Assembly: GCF_022410515.1 (NCBI RefSeq)
Contig: NZ_JACSDI010000008.1
Coordinates: 1-64,000 of the forward strand
Length of the DNA: 64,000 nucleotides
DNA from: Shewanella cutis
GTDB taxonomy: Bacteria; Pseudomonadota; Gammaproteobacteria; Enterobacterales; Shewanellaceae
Direction of reading: 5' to 3'
The translations under genes were made by a program, and so were the position numbers. The first letter of the stretch is position 1. Every line of letters starts with the position of its first letter. Shown here one piece after another: positions 55,583 through 64,000 of the stretch. The notes beneath the pieces are model-generated. The model was given only the letters and a program-made list of their open reading frames with translations. It searched no databases and was not told the origin of the DNA.

Positions 55583-55612
55583 TGCACCCTTATGTTGCAC
55601 CGATTTGGTGCA
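55583..55612. promoter_or_regulatory. Overlapping NtrC-binding sites before ntrB
   Basis: TGCACC-GATTT-GGTGCA at 55596-55612 is a perfect NtrC palindrome. It overlaps TGCACC-CTTAT-GTTGCA at 55583-55599 (one mismatch), sharing TGCA. The pair lies 23-52 bases before the ntrB start, as for the NtrC-repressed glnL promoter of E. coli. Autoregulation is inferred. Confidence 0.8.
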
Positions 55613-55681
55613 TGCTGCAACTCGACTTCATCAAACGGCTCAATTTATTGCTGACAACTTAACTAATTATTATTAAACCAT

Positions 55682-56215
55682 TTAATTGGATCTTGGCTGC
55701 TTTTTAGGTGCAGGAGTCATCGCCGCTTGATGAAGAAATATCTTTCTTGGAGAGCTAGATGCAAAGACTTTGCCGTTTTGAGTCATCGCATCGACAACAA
55801 TGGTATGTTCACCTCTGTCGATGTTACTTAACTTAAATGTGCCGCCGATTTGGGGTTGGCCGATGGTTTTGCCATCGAGTTTAAGGGCCATCAAATATTG
55901 GCTCTTGATTTCAGGGGTGACTGTTGCTGTGACTTGGAAATCGCCATTATTGTCTCTGACGGTTTCCTCTTCTTCAGGTGAAGTAATGACGACTTGATAC
56001 TTGATTTGCTCAATGACTTGCGAATCAGTGGAGTCAGCGCTTACTGGTGGCAAGGTAATTTGATTTTGCGTTTTTTCTTTTAATTCAACAATCTCAGCAT
56101 TGGGATACGGCTCATCGGAGTAATGGACTTTACCGTCCTTATCGACCCATTTGTACACTGCTGCCTGTGCTAATAGGCTAAGCAGCAGTAAGCTGATGAG
56201 GGTTAATAAACGCAT
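55682..56215 (-). CDS. DUF4124 domain secreted protein
   Basis: A 177-residue protein: signal peptide to about Ala18 (LLLSLLAQA), DUF4124 domain (VYKWVDKDGKVHYSDEPYP), then an Ig-like beta domain (about 75-165) and a basic tail (PAPKKQPRSN). Function unknown; genes of this type are often found upstream of ntrBC. 121 bases before ntrB. Confidence 0.85.
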   Translation of the reverse strand: MRLLTLISLLLLSLLAQAAVYKWVDKDGKVHYSDEPYPNAEIVELKEKTQNQITLPPVSADSTDSQVIEQIKYQVVITSPEEEETVRDNNGDFQVTATVTPEIKSQYLMALKLDGKTIGQPQIGGTFKLSNIDRGEHTIVVDAMTQNGKVFASSSPRKIFLHQAAMTPAPKKQPRSN

Positions 56216-56510
56216 GAGAAAATCCTTTTACCTGAGAGATGAGATTATTCAAGAGTAGTTGTTTTTTCATCAAAAATCATGGTGTTTATGCATCGCTAAC
56301 GAGGTTTTATTGGCGATCAACGGGTTTGCAAGATGACGAGGTGTGCTCGAATGATGGCGTTAACTTTTTTGTAAAAGTCACTTTAAGGCTGGATACGCCT
56401 AAACGTGAGTATCCCTTGCCCCGTTTGAGGGAATATCAACGCACCATGATGGTGCGTTGATATCTTTCAAGGCTCACCGCTGCATGGGATTGCAGAGGTG
56501 TGAGCTTGAA
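56216..56510. other. Intergenic region with long perfect inverted repeat
   Basis: Contains a perfect 15-bp inverted repeat at 56433-56463 (core GCACC-ATGAT-GGTGC). A second hairpin (GCTCAC / GTGAGC with inner TGCA pairing, about 56471-56505) lies right after the alcohol dehydrogenase stop. Neither has a T-run. They may terminate or stabilise the dehydrogenase mRNA. The first also resembles an NtrC site (GCACC-N5-GGTGC) 226 bases before the DUF4124 gene. A small plus-strand frame here (56239-56460) is not convincing. Confidence 0.55.
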
Positions 56511-57668
56511 CTATAAGGCGAGAGTTAAAATGTCGCGGCTCATGGCGGGATCGATATTGCCATGTTCACCTAAGGCAACCATGCCATGTTTCTCGAGTTG
56601 GGCCACAACGGCGTCAACAGCTTCCTTACCTAAATCATAACTGGATAAGTGTGTTGCAATGCCCATGGCTTCGAAAAACGCTTGGATTTTCACAATCGCA
56701 GCCTCAATACGTTCGTCTTCCGAGCCTGTGGTGATATGCCATACTCTGTCTGCAAATTGTAGTAACTTTTCACGTTTAGCAACCTTAGTGCAACGCAATA
56801 GTGCTGGTAATACAATGGCTAAGGTTCGGGCGTGGTCAATATCATAGAGCGCGGTAAGCTCATGGCCAATCATGTGAGTCGCCCAGTCGTGCGGAACGCC
56901 CGTGGCAATCGTGCCATTGAGAGCCATGGTTGCGACCCACATCAGGTTGGCGCGAATATCGTAATCTTCAGGTTTTGTGAGCGCTTGTGGGCCTAATTCA
57001 ATCAAAATTTGCAGTAGACCTTCGGCAAATCTGTCCTGAACTGCGGCGTTTACTGGGTAGGTAAGGTATTGCTCGGTGATATGTACAAATGCATCGACGA
57101 CACCGTTCGCCACTTGACGTTCTGGTAGTGTGAAGGTTTTTGTGGGATCGAGGATGGAGAATTGCGGATAAACTAAGTCGTTACGGAACGGCAGCTTAGC
57201 TTTCAATGATTTACGAGTCACCACGCTGGCGTTGTTCATCTCTGAACCCGTCGCAGGTAGGGTTAATACCGAACCGAATGGCATGGCTTTAGTCACCTTA
57301 GCACCCCAGCTCGTGAGAATATCCCAAGGCTCGCCTTCGAAAACGGCGGCAGCGGCAACAAACTTAGTGCCATCGATGACTGAACCACCTCCGACCGCGA
57401 GTAAAAAGTCGATATTTAATTCACGTACTTGCTCGACAGCCTGCATCAGGGTTTCGTAGGTTGGATTGGGTTCGATACCCTCGAATTCGACCACAAAACG
57501 ATTTCCAAGCGCTTGTTTTACTTCAGCTAAGGTGCCTGTTCGTTTGGCGCTGCTGCCACCAAATAACACCATAACTCTGGCATTGCTGGGGATTAATGTG
57601 TCGATTTCTACGATGGTATTTTTACCAAAATGGATGCGAGTTGGGTTGTAATAGGTGAAATTGAACAT
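56511..57668 (-). CDS. yqhD: Iron-containing alcohol dehydrogenase (YqhD-like)
   Basis: A 385-residue group III dehydrogenase close to E. coli YqhD throughout. It has the NADP-binding GGGSVIDGTKF segment near 95-105, metal ligands in NGVVDAFVHITEQ and GHELTALYDIDHA, and PATGSE. YqhD reduces short-chain and lipid-derived aldehydes with NADPH. The promoter carries the same palindrome as the neighbouring TetR gene, so it is probably its target. Confidence 0.93.
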   Translation of the reverse strand: MFNFTYYNPTRIHFGKNTIVEIDTLIPSNARVMVLFGGSSAKRTGTLAEVKQALGNRFVVEFEGIEPNPTYETLMQAVEQVRELNIDFLLAVGGGSVIDGTKFVAAAAVFEGEPWDILTSWGAKVTKAMPFGSVLTLPATGSEMNNASVVTRKSLKAKLPFRNDLVYPQFSILDPTKTFTLPERQVANGVVDAFVHITEQYLTYPVNAAVQDRFAEGLLQILIELGPQALTKPEDYDIRANLMWVATMALNGTIATGVPHDWATHMIGHELTALYDIDHARTLAIVLPALLRCTKVAKREKLLQFADRVWHITTGSEDERIEAAIVKIQAFFEAMGIATHLSSYDLGKEAVDAVVAQLEKHGMVALGEHGNIDPAMSRDILTLAL

Positions 57669-57704
57669 ACTGCTAGTTGTCCTATGGTTGTATAACGAAT
57701 TTAG

Positions 57705-57719
57705 TAGACCAGTCGTCTA
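57705..57719. promoter_or_regulatory. TetR-type operator before the alcohol dehydrogenase
   Basis: Palindrome TAGAC-CAGTC-GTCTA, 37-51 bases before the dehydrogenase start. It is identical, including the next two bases, to the site before the TetR gene (58419-58433). A TTATAC -10-like element follows, so bound repressor would cover the -35 area. Confidence 0.8.
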
Positions 57720-57799
57720 GTTTGTGGCTGTAAAATTGATCGATAAGCGATCTTACAAGTAAAATCTCTATCAATTGGTTGTTGTGGCCACCTTTCTGG

Positions 57800-58396
57800 C
57801 TAGCACACCGTTTTATGCTTCAAAATGGATTCAGTTGTTACAAGAGCGCGTTCAAATGCCGCATGACTGTGGCCGAGTTTATTCATCAGACTTGCGCCGA
57901 GCCACATGTGATATAGCAGCTCTGCCGTTGCTTGGGCATCCTGATTACAGATGGAGCTATCTTTAATACCATCTTGAATACAGTGTGTTAAGCGTTCAAT
58001 AATGCCTGCAGACCCCTTTAACAGAACAAGGCGCATAGCCTCAGACAGATCAGCCACCTCGGCACTTAATTTAACCACTAAGCATTTTTGATCGACGCAG
58101 CCATCTTGCTGGATATGCAACCACTTTTGCCAGTATTGCATTTGGCGATCAAAGCCTGAGAGTTGAGTGTTGGCAAACAGACTATCAAGCTCCACTTGAT
58201 ATTGCTCAAAATAGCCCGTTAATAATGCCTCGCCGAATTGCTCTTTGGATGTAAAGTAATGGTAAAACGAGCCTTTTGGTACTTGAGCCGCTTTGAGTAA
58301 TTGAGCTAACCCCAAGCATGAAAAGCCTTGTTTAATGATCAGTGAGTAACCGATATCGAGAATATGCTGGCGGGTAGATTGGGTTTCTGTTTTCAT
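57800..58396 (-). CDS. TetR/AcrR repressor, NemR-like
   Basis: A 198-residue regulator. The N-terminal helix-turn-helix (about 10-55, LLKAAQVPKGSFYHYFTSKE) is followed by a ligand domain. KCLVVKLSAEVADLSEAMR aligns with GCLTVKLSAEV of E. coli NemR, so Cys105 corresponds to the redox/electrophile-sensing Cys106; Cys100 is nearby. It probably represses itself and the adjacent aldehyde reductase until electrophiles such as aldehydes or hypochlorite modify it (inference). Start has AAAGGAGCAT-type upstream region within the operator-proximal DNA. Confidence 0.85.
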   Translation of the reverse strand: MKTETQSTRQHILDIGYSLIIKQGFSCLGLAQLLKAAQVPKGSFYHYFTSKEQFGEALLTGYFEQYQVELDSLFANTQLSGFDRQMQYWQKWLHIQQDGCVDQKCLVVKLSAEVADLSEAMRLVLLKGSAGIIERLTHCIQDGIKDSSICNQDAQATAELLYHMWLGASLMNKLGHSHAAFERALVTTESILKHKTVC

Positions 58397-58418
58397 GGGA
58401 AAGGAGCATATAGCAAAT

Positions 58419-58433
58419 TAGACCAGTCGTCTA
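58419..58433. promoter_or_regulatory. TetR-type operator before the regulator gene
   Basis: Second copy of the palindrome TAGAC-CAGTC-GTCTA, 23-37 bases before the TetR start, next to a TATATG -10-like sequence. It indicates self-repression. Confidence 0.8.
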
Positions 58434-58510
58434 GTGGCCGTTATTTATACAAATTATTGATGCAAACTGAGGAATGCTCAATACGCTCTAAGCATTCCAT
58501 CGATTTAACA

Positions 58511-58822
58511 CTATAGATAGTGACAGCAATATTCAGCTATTGCATTGTTGCGGATTTTAAAGCTCACATTGGCCGCAAGTTCGAACTGGCTGCCTTCGCT
58601 AAACGTTTGCCAAGTTGGACTATTTGGCAGCAAGACCTCAAAGCTGCCGCTGGTGACGTGCATGATTTCGCCTTGGGAGGTGGAAAATTCGTATTCTCCT
58701 GGGAGCACGACGCCTAAGGTTTGTTTACTACCATCACTGAAAAATACACTGCGGCTAGCAACTTTACCCTCAAAATAGATATTGGCTTTTTTGGCTACCG
58801 CGACTTGCTCAATGAGTTCCAT
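58511..58822 (-). CDS. ppnP: Pyrimidine/purine nucleoside phosphorylase
   Basis: A 103-residue single-domain cupin of the PpnP (YaiE, UPF0345) family, which splits diverse nucleosides with phosphate. Motif [20 protein letters not shown] near 38-57 and [13 protein letters not shown] near the C-terminus. The start [10 protein letters not shown] is preceded by AAAGGAGCATGGG; a longer frame by 15 codons is rejected. Confidence 0.92.
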   Translation of the reverse strand: MELIEQVAVAKKANIYFEGKVASRSVFFSDGSKQTLGVVLPGEYEFSTSQGEIMHVTSGSFEVLLPNSPTWQTFSEGSQFELAANVSFKIRNNAIAEYCCHYL

Positions 58823-59131
58823 CCCATGCTCCTTTGTTAATGTGTTTTGAATATATATGCAATTCAATGTGATTTTAATTCCGTCGTCAATCTGATTTTT
58901 TTACTGTTCAGCGACTCAATGATCCAGATGTTCTTCACATTGGGTTTGTTTTAACGACCAATTCCATAAATTTTATTAATTATTTCAGGTTATTACTACG
59001 TTTGTTGACAAGGTGCTTAATAAAATAAGTGACCTAGCTTTGTCGAGCATTCATTCTTCACCTATAGTTTTAAACGTTAGTCATTTAATTCCTATAGCAA
59101 TGGAATGTTGAGTTCGACAAGGAGTGTTCCC
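58823..59131. other. Intergenic stretch between ppnP and the chemoreceptor
   Basis: The two genes are divergent, so promoters for both should be here. I see AT-rich sequence with a TTGACA at 59003-59008 (plus strand) but no well-spaced -10, and no clear sigma-28 motif for the chemoreceptor. No RNA gene or repeat recognised. Confidence 0.4.
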
Positions 59132-61087
59132 ATGGGATTTACGCGCAAAATTCAACTGATTAGCTTATTGATCGTTCTCTTACCTCTCATCCTATCAACA
59201 GCGATAGTGACCTATCTTGCAAAAAATGAGTTATTTGCAGAGGCTCAGTCACGTTTGGTGGCTGTTCGTGAAATTAAGCAGCGACAGATCAACAGCATGT
59301 TTCAAGACTTTTCCGATAACTTGCAGTCAGTTGGTTCGGTGATCGCAAATCAAAAGAATTTGGACACCTTAAGTGAGCTCGAACCAACACTAAAATCCCT
59401 GAATAAGCTGCTTGGTTTTTATGATCTGTTCATTATTTCCGATGATGGCACAGTTTTTTACACTGTGGCTAAGGAACCTGATTATGGAACGAATTTACGC
59501 ACTGGTCCCTATCGTTCCTCAGGATTAGCGCAATTATTTGAGAAGACACTGACTTCATCCGGCACAGTTTTTTTGCAGGACTTTTCAGCCTATGCGCCAT
59601 CAAATGGGCAAGCGGCGGCCTTTATTGGACAAGCGATGCAGGTCAATGGACGGCACATTGTGGTGGCGGCACAAGTTTCTATTGATCGAATTAATAGGGT
59701 GATGCAGATCCGCGAAGGCATGGGCCAGACGGGGGAGACTTATTTGATTGGTCCCGATAATCGTATGCGTTCGGACTCATTTTTAGACCCCGTCAATCGT
59801 ACCGTTGTCGCTTCTTTTGCGGGAACAATCGCTAACAATGGAGTTGATACGCTTGCGGTGAAAGCAGCCTTAGCAGGTAATCAAGGTGTTATGCAGGTTT
59901 ATGATTATAATAATAATTTAGTGCTTTCAGCCTACTCGCCTGTTGTTGAGATGGGGCTTAAATGGGGGTTGATGGCAGAAATAGATGTGAGTGAAATAGC
60001 CGCTCCTGCCTACCATATGATGTTGATTGGCCTGCTAGTTTGTGCTTTATCCATTGTGCTGGCGATTGCCGCAGCCAAATTGGTGACCAGCTTCGTGCTT
60101 AAACCCTTAGGAGGGGAGCCCGAAGATATGTGTCATTTAACCAGTCTTATTGCCTCTGGCGACTTAACCCATAGTTTGTTGCACACCCAGTCGGATAACC
60201 ATCTGATGAGTTGGTTAGCGAGGATGCAGACTAAATTAAAAGAAATTATTGGCCAATTAATAGGTATGGGTCATGAATTGGAGTCAGCAGCGGAACAAAA
60301 CTCAGCGGCAATGTATCAGGCGGATTGTAGTATTCAGCAGCAGGCGAAAGAAACCGATATGTTAGCTACCGCGGTGGAGGAGATGAGTTATGCCGCGGCC
60401 GAGATTAGTACTAATACCTCGAAATCCTCCGATGAGGTTTCTGCATGTACCCATTCGAGTCACATTCTTTCGCAAAATTTGGTCAGTACGCGCCACAGTT
60501 TAAAGGTGACTTTAGAGAGTTTTGCTGCCATTCATCAGCAAGTCGGTCATCTCGAAGCTGATAGCCAGAAAATAGGCAGTGTACTTGAGGTGATAAATGC
60601 TATTGCTGAACAGACCAATCTCTTATCTCTCAATGCGGCGATTGAAGCAGCCCGTGCAGGTGAGCATGGACGAGGGTTTGCTGTTGTCGCCGATGAAGTA
60701 CGGCAACTTGCCGTGAAAGTGCAAGAGGCGACTCAGGATATCGGTAAGGTATTGCAGGGGATACAACATCAATCGGGAGTTCTGGCTCAGCACAGTGTGA
60801 CTTGCTCATCCGAGGCGTCAAAAACTGCAGAGGATGCCGAAGGTATGCAAGCGGCAGTGGATGATATTGCTAAGCGGCTTGAGACACTGAGGTCATTAAT
60901 GATCCAAACGGCTACGGCGGCAGAGGAGCAAACTACTGTATCGGCAACCATAGCGCAGGGGATTGCGGGATTAAGTGCTGCAGCAGAGGAAAATAGTGCG
61001 GCGATAAGCCAAGTGGCCGCCAGTACACGTAGTTTGTTAGGGTTAGCTAATCAACTTGGTTTAACAACGGCGCAGTTTAAGGTATAG
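59132..61087 (+). CDS. Methyl-accepting chemotaxis protein (Cache sensor)
   Basis: A 651-residue chemoreceptor: transmembrane helices about 7-30 and 284-308, a large periplasmic double-Cache-like sensor between them ([20 protein letters not shown]), a HAMP-like region beginning [13 protein letters not shown], and a full signalling hairpin ([20 protein letters not shown], then [15 protein letters not shown]). Ligand unknown. The start has AAGGAG seven bases upstream; an ATG nine codons earlier is less likely. Stands alone, with its own terminator. Confidence 0.94.
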   Translation: MGFTRKIQLISLLIVLLPLILSTAIVTYLAKNELFAEAQSRLVAVREIKQRQINSMFQDFSDNLQSVGSVIANQKNLDTLSELEPTLKSLNKLLGFYDLFIISDDGTVFYTVAKEPDYGTNLRTGPYRSSGLAQLFEKTLTSSGTVFLQDFSAYAPSNGQAAAFIGQAMQVNGRHIVVAAQVSIDRINRVMQIREGMGQTGETYLIGPDNRMRSDSFLDPVNRTVVASFAGTIANNGVDTLAVKAALAGNQGVMQVYDYNNNLVLSAYSPVVEMGLKWGLMAEIDVSEIAAPAYHMMLIGLLVCALSIVLAIAAAKLVTSFVLKPLGGEPEDMCHLTSLIASGDLTHSLLHTQSDNHLMSWLARMQTKLKEIIGQLIGMGHELESAAEQNSAAMYQADCSIQQQAKETDMLATAVEEMSYAAAEISTNTSKSSDEVSACTHSSHILSQNLVSTRHSLKVTLESFAAIHQQVGHLEADSQKIGSVLEVINAIAEQTNLLSLNAAIEAARAGEHGRGFAVVADEVRQLAVKVQEATQDIGKVLQGIQHQSGVLAQHSVTCSSEASKTAEDAEGMQAAVDDIAKRLETLRSLMIQTATAAEEQTTVSATIAQGIAGLSAAAEENSAAISQVAASTRSLLGLANQLGLTTAQFKV

Positions 61088-61158
61088 GAAACCAATACCA
61101 AGCAGATGCAGTGTTCTTGCCATTGGGGCTGCGATTGTTACTGAGCTGTCTGTTATGC

Positions 61159-61192
61159 ATCCGCCAGAAAGGATTCTCTGGCGGATTTTTTC
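61159..61192 (+). terminator. Terminator after the chemoreceptor gene
   Basis: A 10-bp stem (ATCCGCCAGA / TCTGGCGGAT) followed by a run of T, about 70 bases after the stop. Confidence 0.9.
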
Positions 61193-61206
61193 TTAAATGT
61201 TCTCGG

Positions 61207-63306
61207 TTATCGTTTACGCCAGATCGTCATTTCTGAGAGGGAGTGTTGGAACTTGCGTTTAGTTTCCCGGATAACAAAGGGGATTTCCTTTACCGCGACT
61301 AGCTCAAATTGGCCGATCAAGGTTTCCGTCAACCCATCTAAAGTGGTGAAGTTTTCCCCTTTTACTTTAATGCCTCCGAGCCATTTTTCTTTTGGTGTGT
61401 AATCCTCAAGCCAAGTATAAGGCGATGCAATCACTAGGTAGCCACCTTGGTTAATGCGTTGGCCAATACTGGTGAGGAAATGTTTAGGATCGTTCAATCT
61501 GTCGATAAGGTTTGATGCATAAACTAAGTCGTAACCTGTATAGATGGGCTTAAGATTGCAGGCATCGCCTTGCATAAAACTGACTTTTTTCGCTTCTTCT
61601 TGGTAGCCCAGCTTAGTTAGGCTGGCACTCTTAAATTCTTGCAAATCTCCCTCGGTGCGAATGGTGTAGCGTTTTTCACCTTGTTCAGTCAGCGCGTAGG
61701 CTTGTTGAATAAAACGTGCCGAAAAATCGATACCGTCAACATGATCGAATACTTTGGCTAACTCAAAGCTAGCGCGTCCCACCGAACAGCCGATGTCTAA
61801 CGCCTTAGCGGTATGCTCAAGTTGGATTTCGTTTAACGCCTGTTGAACGCCATTAACGCAGAAATTAGGGACGCCAAAGTATTGAGCGCCATAATGGAAT
61901 TCTAAATATTGAGAAATCAGTTCATCGGTTTCGTACACATTAACCTCGGCCATTTGCTCTGGGTTTTGCAGGGACTCTACATAACGAAATCCGGCATGTT
62001 GGTAGAAGTGACGGCGAAACGCGTAGCGAGAGGCTGCAATGGCTTCATTGCCCGTCGAGATCCAAGAGCCCCCTTTAATTAGGTTATGTTTACCATCGAA
62101 AGTTGGCGTTGAAAAATCATCGTAGAGTGGATGCACTGCAAAGCCATTAAAACCATCGATAGCGGTTTCGGTCCATTGCCAGACATTACCGACAATGTCG
62201 TAAAATTCATTATGTTTAAAGCGATTCACCGGACAAGAAGAAGCGTAATAAGCCAGCGAGATATTCCCCGGTACTTCTTGCCAGTCGGGGGCATCGGTTG
62301 GAATTTTTTCTCGCAGAATATACCATTCGGCCTCTGTCAGTAGGCGGATGTTGCTTTGAGTCTGGCGCGCTTTCCAATAACAAAACGCTTTAGCTTCGAG
62401 TTGATTGACTTCAACTGGCCAATTAAGGGGAAGTGGAATTTCGCTGGTAAGATTTCGTTGCCACCATTTACCGTCATAATGGCGCCAAAAACGTGGCATC
62501 TGGGCTTGAGTGTAAGCCAGCCATGCCCGGCCTTCTTCATTCCAAAACTCGGGAGATTGATAGCCTCCGGCTTCAACAAAGCTCAAATATTCTTGATTAC
62601 TCACTAAATATTTTGAGGCTTTAAAGTCTGCCACTTTAAAGCTCTTATTGCCGTACTCGTTGTCCCAGCCGTAGGTCTGATCTTGCTCTTTTTTACCTAA
62701 AGTGATTTTTTTGCCCGCCACAGCAATCAGCTGGTTAGCGTCTATCGTTCCATAGTCTTGGCACTCCGGCCAGTGCGCACTGGGGGATACTTCTTCTAAA
62801 GGCAACTGACGGATAATGACCGATGAGGTTTCTAAATGGATGCGTTCATGCTCAATTCCCATCAAAATGACCCAAGCGGGACTGTCCTGAGTGATAGGCA
62901 AGGTGATAGGCATAGTATCAATTAATTGGTTAACAACGCGATTTACCTTGTCTCGATAGTCTTTTACCTCGGCGACCGTTGGCCATTGGTAGTGGGTTTC
63001 ATTGAGATCGTCCCAAGACATCTCGTCAACACCAATGGCAAACATCGACTCAAAATGATCGTTGACTCTGTCCTCAAGATATTTACCTAGTTTGAGCTTA
63101 TTGATGTAGAAGGTTGCGGTGTGGCCAAAGTAAAAAATAAGCGGATGGCGTAAAGGCTCTGCTTTCAAATAATAGGCATGGTCGTGTTTTATCAACTCGA
63201 ATAGAGACTCATAGAGCGCCCAAGTTTGGTTGAAGTAGTGCTTAAGCGCTTGACGTTTTAGCATTTCATTCTCACCCGTTAGATTGAGTGTTTGCAAAAC
63301 AGGCAT
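61207..63306 (-). CDS. ovoA: OvoA: 5-histidylcysteine sulfoxide synthase / methyltransferase
   Basis: A 699-residue fusion that makes ovothiol: an iron sulfoxide synthase joins cysteine to the C5 of histidine, and the C-terminal methyltransferase methylates the 4-mercaptohistidine ring. N-terminal DinB-like region with iron ligands His62, His153 and His157 (IEHERIHLET); a formylglycine-type (FGE) domain (about 215-465, DIVGNVWQWTETAIDGFNGF and KGGSWISTGNEA); and an SAM-binding motif ALDIGCSVGRASFELAK. Start: MPVLQTLNL has GGAG nine bases upstream; ATGs 5 and 15 codons earlier are possible. Confidence 0.95.
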   Translation of the reverse strand: MPVLQTLNLTGENEMLKRQALKHYFNQTWALYESLFELIKHDHAYYLKAEPLRHPLIFYFGHTATFYINKLKLGKYLEDRVNDHFESMFAIGVDEMSWDDLNETHYQWPTVAEVKDYRDKVNRVVNQLIDTMPITLPITQDSPAWVILMGIEHERIHLETSSVIIRQLPLEEVSPSAHWPECQDYGTIDANQLIAVAGKKITLGKKEQDQTYGWDNEYGNKSFKVADFKASKYLVSNQEYLSFVEAGGYQSPEFWNEEGRAWLAYTQAQMPRFWRHYDGKWWQRNLTSEIPLPLNWPVEVNQLEAKAFCYWKARQTQSNIRLLTEAEWYILREKIPTDAPDWQEVPGNISLAYYASSCPVNRFKHNEFYDIVGNVWQWTETAIDGFNGFAVHPLYDDFSTPTFDGKHNLIKGGSWISTGNEAIAASRYAFRRHFYQHAGFRYVESLQNPEQMAEVNVYETDELISQYLEFHYGAQYFGVPNFCVNGVQQALNEIQLEHTAKALDIGCSVGRASFELAKVFDHVDGIDFSARFIQQAYALTEQGEKRYTIRTEGDLQEFKSASLTKLGYQEEAKKVSFMQGDACNLKPIYTGYDLVYASNLIDRLNDPKHFLTSIGQRINQGGYLVIASPYTWLEDYTPKEKWLGGIKVKGENFTTLDGLTETLIGQFELVAVKEIPFVIRETKRKFQHSLSEMTIWRKR

Positions 63307-63587
63307 GTTCGATTTCTCCATAGGGCAAGCGGGTGCCATTGTTGTTGCCATGGGTTGTCAGGCTCAATACGTCACGGTTGGTTATCGGATCACTTTACCA
63401 ACAAAATGTGGCAGTTATTTATCTGAGCTTTCAAGCTAACAGAAACCAAGCCTGAGATGAAACTAGGATTGTATTTTTGTACTCAAGATTGATTGATGCA
63501 AAAGACGACAAAATGGCTATTTGTAAATAAAATGTTTCTTCGCTGATATGATTCAGTTTTAATGAGCATAATAGGGTTGTGTTGTGA

Positions 63588-64000
63588 ATGGGTCTTGATA
63601 TGCAGAAGTTATTTTTCCAATTATTAGAAGAGCGTTATTTCAATCGTTTACCAGAGGCATTAGTGCTCAAGTTTGCAACTGAGTCGGCTGATTTTGTGCG
63701 TTTTTGGTTGGTTCACTGCATGCGAAGTATGGTTTCTGAAAGAGAACTGGCCATCGCTTTGTTTTTTAGTGCTGAGTGGGAGCTAGAGGAGCTGGTGAGT
63801 TTAAAATCGTTCTGGGGTTCCTATGTCACGATGGAAGATATTCAGCAAGAGCAAGAAGTTAAAGCGACATTTTGTCATTTTGTTCCTTGGTTAAAAACCA
63901 TCTCGCCTCATCATGAGGATGCGATCTGCGTGTTTTCTGCGTTATGTCTTTTTGAGCACAGACCAACATCTGTCGGGAAACAACTGCAATCGGCAACGTT
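63588..64000 (+). CDS. Hypothetical protein, cut by the window end
   Basis: An open frame from ATG 63588 (or 63600) runs to the right edge without a stop, at least 137 codons. It starts MGLDMQKLFFQLLEERYFNR and is helical and rich in Phe, Leu and Glu; no signal peptide or motif is recognised. The ribosome site is weak (TAGGG), so the exact start is unsure. Divergent from ovoA. Confidence 0.6.
   Translation, partial: MGLDMQKLFFQLLEERYFNRLPEALVLKFATESADFVRFWLVHCMRSMVSERELAIALFFSAEWELEELVSLKSFWGSYVTMEDIQQEQEVKATFCHFVPWLKTISPHHEDAICVFSALCLFEHRPTSVGKQLQSAT

Noticed and set aside
56239..56460. Possible 73-residue plus-strand gene between the DUF4124 gene and the alcohol dehydrogenase
   Set aside because: No ribosome site or motif; its end is formed by the perfect palindrome, so coding is unlikely.
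59003..59020. TTGACA upstream of the chemoreceptor as a sigma-70 promoter
   Set aside because: No -10 element at 16-18 bp spacing, so it is not called as a promoter.

Overview
The window reads as chromosomal DNA of a marine-type gammaproteobacterium, most likely Shewanella. This rests on protein resemblance, the c-type cytochrome content, the gene order around tuf/tRNA/coaA/birA/murB, and ISSod-like IS630 remnants. No database search was possible.

Region 1 (about 0.6-32.5 kb) is one of the densest housekeeping blocks of the chromosome, all on the minus strand. Read in transcription order (right to left) it runs: four tRNAs and tuf; secE-nusG; rplK-rplA; rplJ-rplL-rpoB-rpoC; rpsL-rpsG-fusA-tuf; the S10 operon (rpsJ to rpsQ); the spc operon (rplN to rpmJ, with secY); and the alpha operon (rpsM-rpsK-rpsD-rpoA-rplQ). 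The coding layout is conventional. The control elements between operons are well preserved and are annotated separately: promoters for tRNA-tuf, secE, rplK, rplJ, rpsL, rpsJ and rplN; the L10, S10 and alpha leaders; the rplL/rpoB attenuator; and the main terminators. The two tuf copies look identical over about 1.19 kb including their terminators.

Region 2 (33.2-36.2 kb) holds coaA, convergent and gapless with birA, which overlaps murB. It is followed by a decayed IS630-type element (36.27-36.97 kb). A second IS630 remnant lies at the left edge of the window (1-521), beyond rplQ.

Region 3 (37-44 kb) is accessory. It has a DUF1993 protein, a small charged protein, and a minus-strand operon of cytochrome b561, an SHP-like monohaem cytochrome c (DUF1924), a dihaem cytochrome c (DHC-like), a PepSY protein, an OmpR-family regulator, a histidine kinase and a GNAT acetyltransferase. 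Two unknown proteins follow (DUF2809 and an unrecognised one).

Region 4 (44-64 kb) is metabolic and stress-related. It contains an aldehyde dehydrogenase with a clear sigma-54 promoter divergent from an AcoR-type activator; cpxRA divergent from a cpxP-like gene with two CpxR-type boxes between them; fieF; a small gene that looks frameshifted; an outer-membrane barrel protein; a DUF4124 protein plus ntrB-ntrC with overlapping NtrC-type sites; a YqhD-like alcohol dehydrogenase and a NemR-like TetR regulator that share an identical operator palindrome; ppnP; a Cache-type chemoreceptor; ovoA (ovothiol synthesis); and an unfinished hypothetical gene at the right edge.

I found no CRISPR array, prophage, defence island or wholly unfamiliar multi-gene system. 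The items most worth a second look are the cytochrome b/SHP/DHC operon with its own two-component system, the NemR-like/YqhD-like operator pair, the promoter buried in a perfect inverted repeat before rplK, and the frameshifted small gene after fieF.
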